Below, one piece after another: positions 12,631-27,500 of a stretch of DNA of 64,000 nucleotides; within the stretch, counting starts at the first letter, position 1; each line of letters begins with the position of its first letter. The position numbers were made by a program, and so were the translations under genes. Source of the DNA: Zonotrichia leucophrys gambelii (taxonomy: Eukaryota > Chordata > Aves > Passeriformes > Passerellidae); contig NC_088170.1 in assembly GCF_028769735.1 (NCBI RefSeq), positions 54,221,585-54,285,584 on the forward strand, in the 5' to 3' direction. The notes under the pieces are model-generated. The model was not told the origin of the DNA. It did not search any database and worked only from the letters and a program-made list of their open reading frames with translations.

Positions 12631-15600
12631 GAAGCTCTAAACTTACTGTCTTTGTAGGAATACATCCTTGAGTCCTTTCAAATGAATGGAAAAGCTCACC
12701 TTTTAAATCTTTTACTATGGGATGTACAATATATTTAGGTAATAAAAATTACTAAAAATCTCTTAGAAGTGCAGAAAAGAATGAATATCTTCTGAAGATT
12801 AAATTAACAATACAGTGCAAAAATAATGGAATTGTTCCTCTGGTGCAAACAAGAACGTCCCTCTGAATGTAATCAGACTGTTTCCATGAAATATTACAAC
12901 TTTTTTTCCCAACAGGAAGCTTGAATACGTGTACAAACATGTATTGATTATATGTACAAACATATATGCAATGCATGTGCTCAGATTCACTCCAACTCTC
13001 ATATACAATACCTAACGTAATGCAGGCAGCAATTTCATTTGGTCCCAAATTTCTTCGCCTGTTTACATCACATCAAAAGGCTCAGTGCTGTGCTGTGCTG
13101 GTTCTATGTGAAGCAAGTGGGTTTGATTCATGCTTTGTTTTTTATCTATTTCACATAATTCAGGCTTCTCTGTCTTATCTGCTCAGCAATGTAGAAAAAA
13201 GCACCAATCTTTATGCGTGCATTCTCAAGCAAATAAATTTCAGGAACATGATAAATTTTTATTTTATTTTAATTTTTAATATTAAGAAGTCTGATTTTCA
13301 TTCTTTTAATGAAAAGTATTTCCATAATAAACACATGAAATAACTGTGCTCATATAGACTTTAAATAAAACTCCTGTGTTCTGCTGTGATACTAGTAATT
13401 CTGTCAGATCTCCACAAGTTCCAAATTTTAGATGTGGACTAAGTTCTTTTGAAATATTTATCATCATGAAAGAGAATTTTAAAGAAAATGTTAGAGGAAG
13501 ATGTGTTTGGAAACTGGAATATCAAAGATGAAAGTTCTTATTCTTCTTTGGTCAGAAATAGGCAGTATTTTCTTGCTTTGTTTGACTTATATTTGTAATA
13601 GAAAGAATAGAAGTGGGGAACTCTACTTATCTGCAAAGCAATTTGGCTTAAAGTGCCTCTGGGTCAATATATGAACCTCATTACTTTGACAGGAGAGAGA
13701 GATTTCCCTGCTCTTCAGTCAAGTTGCAGTAACTTGGTTTTCTCAAGGTAGTGAGTAAATATGTAGATTGTTATCGCAGCTCTGCTGATTGCTGACTTGT
13801 TTAATGGAAGTTACTTGATTGAAAAGAGAAGCTGTGTGCAGTTCATTGCTTTCTCTCTTTCTTTTTTCCCTCCTATTTTTTAATTTCATGTTTCTTTCTT
13901 GTTTCTATGTGGTCTTTTGATTAAACCTTTTTGATGAATATTCAAAGACATAATTTGTAAAGTGGATTTATTTTCTGCTGTCTGCATGCTTCTGGTGAGC
14001 TTTCATGAAAAAACTCCATTAGTTCTTTGTGATTCTTTTGCATTCATAAGACTAAAATCAGAATACTATCAAATTTTCAGGAAATAAATGAAGTCTCCTT
14101 TTTTGTCAATATTTCAACATGTACAAGTGTATAATTCTATTTTTCAGTTTTAAATTTTTGTTTTTCCTAACATTAGAAAAATAAAAGGATTTTTACCATT
14201 GCATTTTAGTTTAGAATTTTGCCTTTGAATAGTGTATAAAATGTAGAAAACTGCTAGTAAATATTTTAATAGTGTTGTGATCATTGGAAAGGCTACTTAT
14301 TGACACTCGTGGCTTACAGCCACTTATGAAGGCTTAGTATGTGCTCAGGGGAACAGTGGAAATGTAGTTCAAAATATCCACTGCACATCTGATAAGCATT
14401 TTTTCCACTGTCTATAAATTATATGTGAATTTAAATATGATAAATGGTTCCCTTTTTTTAATACTTAACTTTGAAAAGAATTTTGAAGAATTGTGACTAG
14501 GTATTTATATTTGTCTGTTAAGATGCTGAACAGCTTAAGGAAGACCATTGCCTTCCGTGGGTAGTTACAGGACAAGTAAGTTTGAAGTGGTCAAATATCT
14601 CTCTCCAATAGAGACCCCTCACCAAATCATATGATTTTCTTCTGATGGGCTCTAATTTTTCACTGTTTTGCTCAAGCACTTTTCTGCTTTCAGTAGTACC
14701 TTTGCAATCCTGGAAAGATGAGTTAGCTCAGAGGCCACTGCTGTAACTACTGCCACCAGCAGTCAACACAGAAATTTCAGTGGCATGAAGCTGCATTTTT
14801 GGGTCCTGTGCAAGGATAAAAGCCTTACCAAATTGTATCTCATAGCTTAAGCTTTTTGACAGAGTTCAATGTTCCATCTCCAAATTATATCCTCGTATGT
14901 TAAAAATCCTCAGTCATTCCTCATTTATGGAACACTTGTGCCTGTCTTTGTACTGAGACAGTGGCAAGAACAGGTAGGAATAGGTGTTTTAAGTTTTTTT
15001 ATGTAAAGATGGGATTGAAAGATTTGCTTACAATTGTATAAAGACTTTAACTGTTTTACAATTGATTAACAGGGGTGGTGCTTTTGAATAAAAGCTAAAA
15101 TATTATGAAAGTTAAGGTTGAGCCAGTGAGCTGTAAAGGAGGAAAAATTGATAACACAGATGCAGTTTTGTGAATAGATTTCAAATGGGAGAAAGGTTAA
15201 GGTTGATATATAGATTAAAATGCATATCTTATCAAAGAAGCAGGATGATAATCGTGGCCAGAGTAACCATTAGTAAAAGGAAAGATTCATTTATTTGTCC
15301 AACATGGTAAAATGCAGTCTGAAAAAAAAATACCAGAAGCCTGCATGGGTGGAAGTCATTTTACATAGCTGGGTTCCTTTAGTAATCACCAGAACAAGAA
15401 CACCCCTTATAAAAGAAATTAATGCTGCAGGCACCTATTTTATGATGGTGTGAACAATGCTGTGGAGGTATTCCTCTCTCTGCTGAAGACAGATGTATCC
15501 TCTATGACTGGATCACAAAATACAAAAGGATTAGGTGTGAAAATAAAGTAAAATTGTAATCACTCAAGTGCTTGCCTCCCTTTAAAAATTATCCACTTTT

Positions 15601-18395
15601 CAGGAAGTTCTAGTGTTCTGATTCCCTGCTGAAGCAAAATAAGGAAATGTGGCTTTTCTGCACATTCATAAATTAAGGAGTTCAGGTACTAAATATGGAA
15701 GCTGAGACCTGAAGGATCCTTAGAGTTATTTGTGGTAAAAGAGAAAGACTGGCTTCCTACTTATAATTATGGACAGGGTAATAAATTTCAAATATCTATC
15801 CAAAGAAGATTATGCAGCTGTTGCTGCTGCAGCTGTAGAGGTACTTAACAGCTGATCTTATGTGGCATCTCTAAGCAAGAGAAAATTTATCAGGAAAAAA
15901 ATCATTCAAGTGAGACACTGAGATATGAAACGATGATTTAGAAATTAGATATCAGTTCAAGAAACAACACAGGTTTCAGTTAGTTACAAATTCTAATTCC
16001 AGCCCATCAATCTGTTTGCCTTGAAGTTCAATACACAAGGTACTGTGCTCTAAATGGGCTACGGTTTCTGTCAATACAGGGATTGTACTCTATATCCATA
16101 CACACAATTTCAAAAAGGATTTTCTTGGATAGGTTTGTTTTGATGACTGAAGTTTAGGAAGTACTATGGGTAGGCAGTTGTAAATCATCTTAAAGTAAAA
16201 TAAAATCACTTCTCAGACATCAAATTCTCTCTTAAAGCAGGAATATCTTCTGCACTGCATGGTGCAGTTTGATCAAAAAAGGAGAAAGTAATAATATTCC
16301 AAAGAACTGAAAACCATCAGAGAAATGTGAACAGAGTCAGTAGTGTCATCCTAACTATTCTGTTCATTCAAATACATTTTTTTAGTCCATTTTATAGAGG
16401 TTATTGCTATGCTGGTGAAAGGATAGATGTCTTTGAAGGAAGAGCCGTGCTTAAAAATAGCATTTAAAATTGTGTTCTTTTGCCAGTCGCTATGTACAGC
16501 TAAAAACATTTTCTGTCTATAATGAATTCTGGTAAAAACTCTTTCAGTCAGCAGGTTGCCCACTGGCCCCTTCCAGTAGGTAACCAGATGTTGTTCTGCA
16601 GTCACCAAGAAATATTCCTTCTCTTCTTTAAAACAATTTCCACAGACACTTTGCAGAAGCATAATCCTTCTCCTAATGGCCACACCTGTTTATCAGCAAA
16701 GGGACTTTCTGAAATGACATTTTGTCTAGTTGTTACATATGCTTTCTGTCTGATCTTAAAAATCCTGGTTGTGCTCTTGGTGCTATGGTTTTGGCAAGTC
16801 TCAAAGCTGGACTGCAGCTGTGTGTAAATGACAGGCTGTCACTTCAAGGTTGGTATTTCATTGTCTGACATTCTTTCCTACCAGTCAGTATAAACAGAAG
16901 TCCCTGACTGGAGACAGATGTTAGTTGGGACTGGAGCTTGTACTTTCCTCCAGGTAACAAATATTATAGACAGAGAGCAGTGTGTTGACCAGAGACCTGT
17001 GGAGATGTGGGCTGTGCTCCTGCAATGACTTCAGGCTGGACATAATACTTCCATTGGATTTCTGTAACATAGATGTATTTAGATATGATCCATAGATTGG
17101 ATATCTTCTAAGGGAAAGTCCTACATAAAATAAATCTACTGCTGTCAAAAACTAAAATTCTGAAATCTGACCATATACATTTTCATGGCATTTTTTAAAG
17201 AAATGCAGAACATCCTAGCAAATTTTCTAGTCTTCTGATTACTTTCTGCCTTTCAGAATTTTCCCTTCAGTTTAATTTAAGTCTTTTCATATTTCAACAT
17301 GCTGTTCAGTATTGTACTGCTCAGTACTCCAGGCAGCTGCTGTTTTCATCCCTAAAGGTGGCATTATTTCAGTGGCCTCACCTAATTCACACATGAGCTG
17401 TAAGACTTAAGAGTACCTTAATGCCCTTCTCAAGAATGAAAGATAATGCAAGGGATGTGTCCAGGATGTTATTATGGGTAGGTTCCCTCCTTTTTTCACC
17501 TATACTAAATACAAGTCCTCTAAATTAATTTTTTTCTCTGCAAAGTATTTTAACTGATATTTAACAAATTCAACCCAAATAATAATAAAACCCTCTCCCT
17601 CTCCCCTCTCCACTGAAAGCTAGCCTTATTACGCAGATATTAGGTAGATGTCATGTTTCCACATAATTTATTTACAGATCTTTCCTCTGTTGTATGTACA
17701 CATTTAATCTCATTTGCCATGAGTGTATTCATTAATCTTATTTTATATTTGCAATTACAAAGCTTCCTTACATGTTTCTTGAGAGAATGTAAAGTCCTCT
17801 GCAAAGCAGGCATTCAGCTCTGCTTTTCATCTCTCAGGAGCAGTTTTCTGTGTGCAGTGTGAATCAGCGTTCCATCATTCATACTGTGACAACCACGTTT
17901 ACTGTACTCCGACAGTGATGGCTGTCCTCAAATATGAATTTAAAATTTCAGTAACACAGTCACATGAAAGCAATGATAGTCTAATATCAAGGCTCCTGTT
18001 CAGCAAAGTTCTGCTGAAGGACAAGCCTGTGCATAAGATTCTGGCTATGGTACCTGTGCTGATAGCTAAGGTCGTTAGCTAATGTCCCTTCTGTATTATA
18101 TATGCACTGTCATTACTGTATAGATTGCAATAAAACACGGAATGGCTCGACACATTCCAAATGAGGTAGAGGACAGCATCTTGGTCCCAGAGAAATTAAT
18201 CACAGAATTTCTAGGGAGTTTCAAAGCAGAATCAAAAACACAAGAGTGTTTCTATACAGGTGTTGCAGCTGTGAGCAGCCTCCATCATTTTGGTTACCTA
18301 CAGCCTGCTGTCCATTTTCCTCTCTATGTTTTCACATAAATGCTTCCTTATACACTGATCGGCTATGTGAAGAAAGAATTACAATTATTTCTAAA
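12631..18395. other. AT-rich non-coding DNA
   Basis: No supported gene or repeat family. The frames at 16,351-16,683 (minus, 110 codons) and 16,522-16,827 (plus, 101 codons) overlap in opposite directions and resemble no known protein. A short CAG/CTG-rich spot lies near 15,820-15,840. Confidence 0.55.
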
Positions 18396-18416
18396 ATGTA
18401 TTGCAGTGCAATACAT
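18396..18416. repeat. 9-bp perfect inverted repeat, 3-nt loop
   Basis: The arms ATGTATTGC (18,396-18,404) and GCAATACAT (18,408-18,416) are exact reverse complements around AGT. The sequence could form a small hairpin. At this length chance is a fair explanation. Confidence 0.8.
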
Positions 18417-20293
18417 GACTGATGCTGTGCAAACAGCAAACTTTATGCTTGGTGCTGTACAAACACAGAATGGGGTCCATTATAACCATTTTTTAGAGTT
18501 GACATGGCCAAGTTCATTTCGTAGAGGAGACTCCATTCTGCAGCTCACAGTCTCTCAGGCGCTGTTCAATTAATCAGTAAGGTTATATCTCTGCTTTATT
18601 ATCAATGAGAGAATGGTTAGAATTTTATTTTTCTTCTTCTAAAAAAGAGAAAGAAATCACTAGGATTTACCCTGGGGTAATATTACATGCAACTAAATGC
18701 TGTATTTTACCCAAGCAGACAAAATCTGCTAGCCTAAAAGCCTGGGGGCCCAAGTAAAGGATCCTGATTGTTATCTCTGAAGAAGAGGAAAGTTTCTCAG
18801 TTTTGAAAAGTCTGTTCTGTTGACTGTTGATTAACTCACAGAGTGAGAATTCTTCAAATTACTTTCTGTGGGAACAAGAGAACAGAACAATGATTTTCTC
18901 ATTCCCTTCCCCAGGCCACTAAACACATATTTTTCTTCCTGCCTCAAATGCATAGAATGTGCAGTTACATCAAGTCTACAGTCTTATTCAAAATAAATAT
19001 TTATGATTATTTTTCAGGCAAATTCAAACCTCTACATGCCTTCTGTACTAAGCAATTGAGAACAAAATGTCATCTGTTTAGTTTAGAGTTGTAATTCTCT
19101 TATGGGTTATTTGTACCAATGCAACCAAATTGTTAAGTTTTGTTCTGGAAAATGAACTAAACTGATCTAGAACTCTTTATTTAAATTGGATGATCTAAGT
19201 CACTCATAGTCCTAGGAGAAATTTGGATAATATATATGCTGAAGATTCAGAAAAATCAGCAATATTACCTCAATGAAAACATGTAAACTGTTGGGTTATT
19301 AGGTTTTAATTACATTCTGAATTTTAAATATAAGTTAAACTGTTAACCAAAAATTTGAAAGGAAGGGTTGAAAACACAGGAAAGAAACTTCTCAAATGGC
19401 TTCTCCCAGGGTATTTGAATAAAATATTCGAGTTCTACTTACTAGACTTTGGTATACTGTTTTGTTATTAAAATTTTAAGAAGTCAGAATATAAATTTAC
19501 TGACTGTGTAGAAACTCAGCTTTTGATCCTAGGTTTGTGGTATGCATCAATTTTGTACTGTAAAATGCACTACCAGTAAAAAGCAAAACTGAAAATGAAA
19601 ATATTATTCTGCTTTTGCATATTAAAGACAGAATAAAAGGTGTATAAATTGAGATGGTCAAAATTATAATAAATGAATAAACTTATTTTTTAAAATGATA
19701 TGTATTTTCTATTATTTCTAAGCTCTGATTTGGGTAAATACATAAGATAAGTGGAGAAAACTTCATTTTTTTATGATCAAGAAGAGGAAGTGGGTACAAC
19801 CTTTCATATTAATATCTTCACAAATACAAATAGTGAATTCATTGATGGCACAAACTGTGTTTCATAAAAAAGGAATGGAGATGAATCACATTGATGCAGA
19901 GTATTATTTTCTGATAATGTAAATTCTAGGAATCTACTACTCTTGGAGATCCCAAATGAGGGACTTTGATTTTGTAAAAGTTATTTACTTCACCAATTAT
20001 CCACTTTTATCGTAACATAAGAAACTCAGTCTTTTCCTTGCTGCATGGGTACAAATCAAGAAAATGGTTGGATATATTTTGTGAAGATCAGGTTAATCCA
20101 CAGGTACTCTATTCTATTTTAGTGAAGACATTAATAAGATTATCTATAATAAACTAAGCTTAATATCAGCAGAGACACCCATATGTAATAAATCTAGGGC
20201 AATTGATTCAAGCAAAGCAAATAATATCTACCAAAAGAACAATTTCAAAGTATTAAAGGTTGCTCCAACAGCTGAAAACTATGGGAAAAAATA

Positions 20294-20312
20294 TTTTCTT
20301 TTCTTTTCTTTT
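20294..20312. repeat. short (TTTTC)n tract
   Basis: About four units of the pentamer TTTTC, pure pyrimidine on the plus strand. Confidence 0.85.
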
Positions 20313-20778
20313 GGTAGAGAAATTAAAGAAACCACAAGTTTCAATGCACTATATTTTAGGTTCTCAGCAAATTTATTTGGACCTAGTTTTGGATGACAGT
20401 TCAAACCCTTAAAAATGTAACAATTTTTTATGCAGAGGCAAGTGATAAACTGAGACAAACAATCAAATATTTTCCCATTAGCTCTGCTATTTCTACTTTT
20501 CCTAAAGCTATATAACCAGACGGAAGTTCTTATTGTTCACATCTTTATCGCATTCAATATCTGCCAGAAAATAAAAATCATGGGTTTTGGTTTGTTGTTT
20601 TCTTTTCTTCTCTGCAGTTATGGAACATTTTGCATTAGAGATTTTGAGGGAAAAAAAAAAGATTAAAAAGATTAAAATCGGGGAAATTTAGAAATAGCTC
20701 TCTAAATATTCTGTACCTTTCTCTTCTTTTGAGTCTTTCAACATTTAGTATTCTTTCTTACCATGTCCATCATAGAAG

Positions 20779-20848
20779 TTGGGGGGGGATTTTTTTGTTT
20801 CTTTGGTTGGGTTTTTTAGGGTTTTGTTTGTTTGTTTTTTTATATTTT
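20779..20848. repeat. G/T-only low-complexity tract
   Basis: An eight-G run at 20,781-20,788 is followed by T runs broken by GG and GGG groups and three TTTG units. Almost no C or A occurs on the plus strand. Confidence 0.8.
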
Positions 20849-21546
20849 AAAACAATAGTTACTAAAAGAGAGAAATTATTTGGAAAAGGAGAATATGTTG
20901 CTTTAGGACAGAAGCAGTCAAGTACTTTGTGGGATTTTTGTCCATTATCCATTTCCCCATTTTCTTCCTTAAGCTTTGTACTGTAGGAGTCAATAGATAA
21001 AATTGCACATTGCTATATCTCTATTATCAGAATATTATAATTATTAATTATCAGAATGTGCCCCATGGAAAAATACAACTTACACAGGAAACTTCCTTTA
21101 AATAGAAAGTTCTGATCTTTATGTTTTTCAGATGGGTAAAATTTAATTTGAAGTAGGATCAGGTTCCAAATTTAAATCAATCATCTAGGCTGTCTCTAAA
21201 TGTGTTATTGGGAAAAGAATACATAATGAAGCATTACATCTTCTCTCTCCATCTTAAAACACAGAAATCTCTACAACTAATTTCTGCTTTCCTCAGATCT
21301 TCCAGACTTTCAGACAGATTTGGAGGTGCAATCAATCTAATCTTTTATGCAAAACCCTTCTACACTCTCAAGTTAACCTGTAGGTTTTTATCCTACCTTT
21401 TCTTTTTCTTTTAAGTTTGCAACTTTGTACAGTCTTGTCTCTGTGAACAATTGCCATGTTTCAGTATTGGAGACACCCATGGAAATGTAGAGACTAATTT
21501 CAGGACATTTTCACCATTGTCAGGAGACAGCACTCACAGACCCCCA

Positions 21547-21593
21547 GACTCACAGAACCTCTGGGTGGCTGAGGCTGGCAGGGAGCTCTGCAG
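21547..21593 (-). mobile_element. very short CR1 LINE 3' end
   Basis: The stretch reads ACTCACAGAACC..., then GGCTGAGGCTGGCAGGGA. This resembles the reverse complement of the avian CR1 3' terminus (compare 63,029-63,150, with CACAGAATGG and TTGAGGCTGGAA). Only about 47 bp remain, so this is a severely 5'-truncated copy or a chance likeness. Confidence 0.4.
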
Positions 21594-21599
21594 TCAAAA

Positions 21600-24500
21600 T
21601 GTTTTTTAATATGCTTTATCTATGGCATTTCTAGGGAGCTTGTCTCCTTTTAAATGCTAAAGATACAAAGAAACTAGAAAAAAATTTACTATAATTTACA
21701 TTTTCAAAAATACAGTATTATATTCTTATGTTTTGCTATGAAAAAGGTGTAAATATGCAAGAATTTTGTTCTGATTCATGTATGGCTTCAGAGCAGTGTA
21801 ATCCCAACTATTGTTATAAAATCCATTTTCCAAATACCATAAGGATTTTGCATATGCAAGAATTAGCCTTCACATTTTTTTTTTTAGATTAGCAGTAACT
21901 TTCTAGTAAATAATTCTTCTCCGATAGCTATTGAAAATTATCTAACCTCAAAAAAATAGTAATTTTATAGTTTTAATTTCTTCTCTCCCCTCTGGATGAA
22001 ATTCTGAACCTAGTTGCATTAAAGGAGCTTTGAAGCCATCCGTGAATATTTACAGCTGTACAAATGTACAAGAATAATTCAGATATTAAATTTTTCCTCT
22101 ATTTTTATAGCTATTAGTACAATATTTGTATTTTCTCATATTGTTATTCTGGCACTGGTTGAAATAAAGAGAAATCAGAATAAACAATGTATTAGATGCC
22201 TACTGCCACAGAAAGCACCTTATGAGAACTTTCAGCAGTGGGTTGTATTTTTTTGTGGTTTGAAACCATTAATTGAAATGCAGATAGCTAAATGTAAAGC
22301 ATTTTTTGAAATAAAAATTGCTGTTCCATTTATGTAGAGCAAATTTCTGAAAGACTGTAAACGGAAAGTTCTTCTGGCAGAAAATGTAGATAAGTTATGT
22401 ACATATGTTAATTGCTCTTTTTTTCCTGAAATTAAAATAGTCCCAAAAATAACAAAATTACGTTTTTCTAATACACAAAATTTAGTATTTGAAATAAACC
22501 TATGCTAACACTGTTAATGAGTGTGATCTCCATAACAATTTCTCGGTATGATTCCTTGAGTGTATCAAGATGAAAACTGAACAGATCCTTCCCTCCCATT
22601 AGTCTGCACTTGCTATCCAGTGTCCCTCCCCATTAAATTCTGCCCATTAACATGTGCAGTGGAAGGTTTCTGTGACTGTAGGTGCTCAATGTAATTTTAG
22701 TGAAAGTTCAAGGAACTCTTTGTGCTTTGTGCTTACTTTCTCTTATATTCTTCTAATCTTGAACTAAAGGTGAAAGAAATGACCAAAATGCATTATTTAA
22801 ACATAGGGACTAGAGTTTTATATTGCTATGATCTGCAGTAATTTCTAAATTATTTCCACAATTTTTTCCACTTAAATGTTGGTGTTAAGTTCTGCTTTCA
22901 GAGGTATGAATGCACCTTCTATTGGAATTAATATCTGCAGAGGCAAAATTGCTCACAGTGGTGAAACCATTACTTGGGTTGTGCAAAGAGAAGGAAATTA
23001 GCCATTAGATTAAATCCCGGTAGGTTTTACCCTGTCATCCACCTTTCATGATACTCTTTATATAGATGGAATAGTTTCTAAACTGCTGGGTACTGTTTTG
23101 TTACTCTTCTTCAACACGAGGTTTACAATAGTACTGACTTTATATGCACAGCCAAAAGCAAGGGATGTAAGCAAAGCAAACCAGAATCCGAAAACAGTGC
23201 ATTCCACTGAGGACTTCACAATAAGTCACCTTTCCAAAAAAAAGAGTATTTTACAGTGTGAGAAAGCTATTTAGCTAAAGTAGTTTGTGCAGCCTTGCCT
23301 ACCCTTTCCTACTTATAAATCATGTTTTACTAAAGCAATTATATTAGTCTTATTTTAAATTTCTTGTTTAATGATTAGTCATTAAATATAAGGAATATCA
23401 TTAATACATAAATTTCAGGGCGTTATTGACTTTTCTACCATTACAATTGCCTTTCCTTTTATGCAATAACAAATTTCTTTTAATTTGTTCTCAGCAGATG
23501 CTTCAATTTCATGATGTGAGAACTAAATCTCTTCTGCATGTAAGAAATTAATCTTAATCTATATAATTTTCAACCTTTCTTTGTGTTTTGAAATAGCATG
23601 AGAAATTATTGAAGCCAATTTTTCCTACCTTCTCACTTCCCAGAAAAATAATCTTCTAACTTGTTGCGCAAAACCTCTTAATTTATATGCCAGGTTTAGG
23701 CAATTAATACTAAATTTGCCTCACCCATCCTGCCTACCCCCCTTCCCACCCTCACTGAAATGAAAAAATCAACCCTAAAATTCTTGTTCATTTCACCTCT
23801 CCAAAACCTCTTTGCAAAGTGACAAGTGCAGTGGAGAAAAGCACTTGCACCATTAAGTCCAAAGTCTGATCTTAACAATCTTTTTATGAGTACCTCTTAT
23901 AAATTCACATGAGAACACACTTAAATGTAGGCCCCATTTTGATGCTCAGAAAGTGAATTTAGGTGAATCTTCTGAGGACTAATTAAAATAATGATTATTG
24001 GTTAAATTGACTATTTTCATAACATTTCTATAAATACTACAGCTTGTTTTGTATAAGAAACAAAATTCATTAGACAGATGAAAGAACTACTATTTATGTG
24101 GATTAGGCTGAGGACTACAGAAGTAAATAAATAAGACAAAAAATGCCAATAGCTTGTGCTATAAATGATCAAAAGCAAAGCACTAGGAAGTAGAAAGGCT
24201 TTATCTAAACTATCATATTTCTGACCTAATTTTACAGCATATCTTCAACTGAGCCAAAATCATGTGTATTACCTCTACTATCATATGTAAGTACCTGATA
24301 TTAAGCAGGTAAAATTTAGTCTTTCATTTACATTAGCAGGTTAAGTTTCTTCTGTTGGGAAGGGTAGGAACATCTAAGAGATTTCTTGTCTTAAAACATG
24401 TGTCTAGCACAGGTGGGAAGGCACATTTCTCTTTCTCTTGATTGTGCATGATCAGTTTGCCCCACTAGACAAATTTTAGTCACATGTAGTTAGGTGAGAT

Positions 24501-27500
24501 GAATTCCGCTGAGAGATCATTGTTTAGGGGTACACTGTTAAAGAATTGGAGTACAGCAGTTGTGGTAGACAGCAGTATTTTGATTTGTGTTTCCTCGATT
24601 CCTTCTTTCTTGTTTTCACATATAAACTAATTTTATTATTACTTTTACTAAGTACATTTTAATTACATATCTCCTTATTTAAACCAAGATATATAGCCTT
24701 ATCCAACAACATCTAATTTAATAAGAATCTTCCTACCAACCATTGAGAATTTAATGAAAAGCAGCCTCTGACATTCTGATATTAAAAACTGACACAAGAT
24801 GACAAAATGACAGACTGTTTCTTCTCTTGCAGCCCTCAAGTTAAATGATAATAAAGTTATCCTCTTTGTGTTAGAATCTTTGGATTTCTTTTGACAATAT
24901 ATAAAGTAGTTTTGCTCATGGAAACTTTTTCTTAATATTCAATGGGACAATTAAAACTAACATCCTATAAAAAAAATTAATCAGTCAACAAAAATAAATT
25001 TTAGTGTTTCTAGAGCCACACCTGGAATCACCAACAAGCACATGCTTGGTACATACATCATAAATGTCCTTAAAGAGTAATGACTGTGATTAATCCAATC
25101 CATAATTTAAAGTTAAAAAAAGTTAATATGGAAAAACCCTCCAATAGAGGATATTTAGAGAAAAACTGCAGAGGACAGAAAAAAAGTTTTAAATATTAAG
25201 TCTAATATTATGCTGGGAAAACTTTATAAAAGGAACAAATAGGGCTAGACACTGCAAGCATGCCTATGAACACTCATGTAAATAATCTCTTTTTTAATCA
25301 CAATGTCATAAACAGAGCAAGAACAAGTAATTCTGGACCAGATATGTTGTTTTAAATCAATAATAAAATAAAAAAAATTTGGACTTGATTTTGAATTCAA
25401 ATTTTCACTGCAGCAGTGTGCTCAGCTACATGCAAATAGTGGCAGGTTGCCTTAATTTTTTGGGGCGTCATTCCACTCTATTTTTCCATAAATCCCCCTA
25501 TTTCAGCATCTGTCTACATATACAATGTATTGGCATAGAAAGTAAATATGTAAGAGTTAAATAACTCCCATTTTGAACAGATGTGGGGTTTTTTTGTGCA
25601 GTGCTGAGAATGGCATGGGTAAAAAATTAATTCTGTTTTGTACCACTATACTCATGAGACACTTGAGGAGGACTAGTTATCTTGGCCCAATCTGTTTTCA
25701 GCTCAGCAATAAAATGTTCCCAAATTTAATTCTGTGGGATGTGGAATTTCTGTCAAGGATTTATGTTAAAGAGAGCAAGTTAAATGAAATAAAAACAAGC
25801 ATGTAATTCCTCCAAAAGAGAAGGGCACTACAAAAACATATGTAGTACAAGACAGTGATTGTGAGGAGGCAGCTGAGGGTTTAAACAATTTTGTTATCCC
25901 TGAAATGAATAATACATCAGAGCCTTTCATCCCTAAGGTAGTCAGTGTGTCAAGATGGGATATAATACTTAGCAATATAGATGATTGATTTTCCCTGAAA
26001 CACAGGCTGATATTTTCAAGGTCAGAAATAAGGATCTTCCAAAACTAAAAATTCTGACACAGGAATACTTAAAAAAAAATTATTTATGTAGGATATATGG
26101 TTGTATAATGCTGTAACCAAGAAACAGTCCAGCCCTCTGTTATTATTGTGTTCCTGAATAATATTCTAGTCATAAACAAACATGAGAAATACTCAAGGAA
26201 TACATAAGAGAGGATATAATACATCATGTCTAGTTCCTCTACTCATGGGTAGTTTATACACTTAAATGGGATATTTTGTCAGAGATGTATATAACTAAAT
26301 GTTTTACATTTAAAATATCTTTGAGGCATTTTTTGCAGGATCTCTGTTATGGAGGAAGTATGATGAGGAACATTACTCTCAGCACCTGTGAAAATCTGTA
26401 CAGATCTGAACATTCACTGTTCATTGAAATCAGTGGGAACATGACTGTAGCACAAAATATGGACTTGTAAGTGCAGCAAAACTCAGAAAATAATTGGAGA
26501 GACTTGTACCCAGAATGCTGATCTTCAAAATCTGCACACAATGATGTGTATAGCTGAGCTGAGATGGGACAACTCCCTGTCTTTGTTTGCTTGCTAGTTT
26601 ATAGCATCCCACAGTGAGTAAGAAAAGAAGAAACAGTTCACTTTCTTGAGTACCAAAGAGAGTTGGCAGGCGCCAAAGCCTGGCTGTGGGCTATGGATAG
26701 GATGAGGGTGGCTCCTCATCCTACATCCAGGAGATGATGAATATTTAAAACACAATTTAGTTAATATGCCCTGTAAAATCTTTAGGTCCTACTCAATATA
26801 TTCATTGATATAAACCCATTTTTCAGGTGACACTGTTCTCACATACTTCCTATGGAAAGCTAGATGTCTAAGTCAGATTTGCTGGGTTCGTAGGCAAAGA
26901 GGTGCCTGGAACTTAGACCTGAATGGTGCTTTAGACCTCACGAGTGCTCTCCCTTCTGAACAGGGCCACTGTGCAGGGACAGAATACTCTGGTTCCAGTT
27001 TACATTTTATTTGACAATATGCTCTGGTGGTTAGCTTGATGCTGACATGTGCACCATTCCTATTCATAGTTATTGACATGAAAATAACCTGGAAAATCCT
27101 TTATGTGGCCCTTGGAAAACTTTGATGATAAAATATACCATTATTGCTCATAAAAATCATTCCTGGCCACGAGAGTATTGTGCATCATAGGGATTCCCAA
27201 AGCTCTAGGTTCTGGAATTGTGCCAATTTGGAAAACCTGCAGTGACAATCATGTCAAATCAGGTGAGTATTGTACCAGTAAGTTGCAATCTCTGTCTTCT
27301 GGTGGCTGAAATTTTGTCTTGCAACAGTACATGTCCTTTTATATGAGGATGAAGAATTAATTTCCAGTTTTCTTTACTGCAATGCTATTTTGTTATTTAA
27401 TGCAACACTGTGTGAAAGGTCAAAAGATTTTTGGTTTTTTGCCTTGTAATTGTAATCCGTACCTTAATTATAATGTGTGTACTTTAACAAATCAATATAG

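Larger units (their letters stand above)
18417..21546. other. AT-rich non-coding DNA with low-complexity tracts
   Basis: No gene is supported. The stretch holds the two low-complexity tracts listed separately (20,294-20,312 and 20,779-20,848). The open frames 20,729-20,986 (+) and 20,770-20,952 (-) are produced by the G/T-rich tract. Confidence 0.55.

Noticed and set aside
13620..13690. Second MIR-like stretch (GTGCCTCTGGGTCAATATATG)
   Set aside because: Only one short landmark is present and the order of the other MIR motifs is missing.
16351..16827. Overlapping 110- and 101-codon frames on opposite strands
   Set aside because: Both peptides are unrecognisable. There is no splice or promoter context, and opposing frames of this size are expected by chance in 64 kb.
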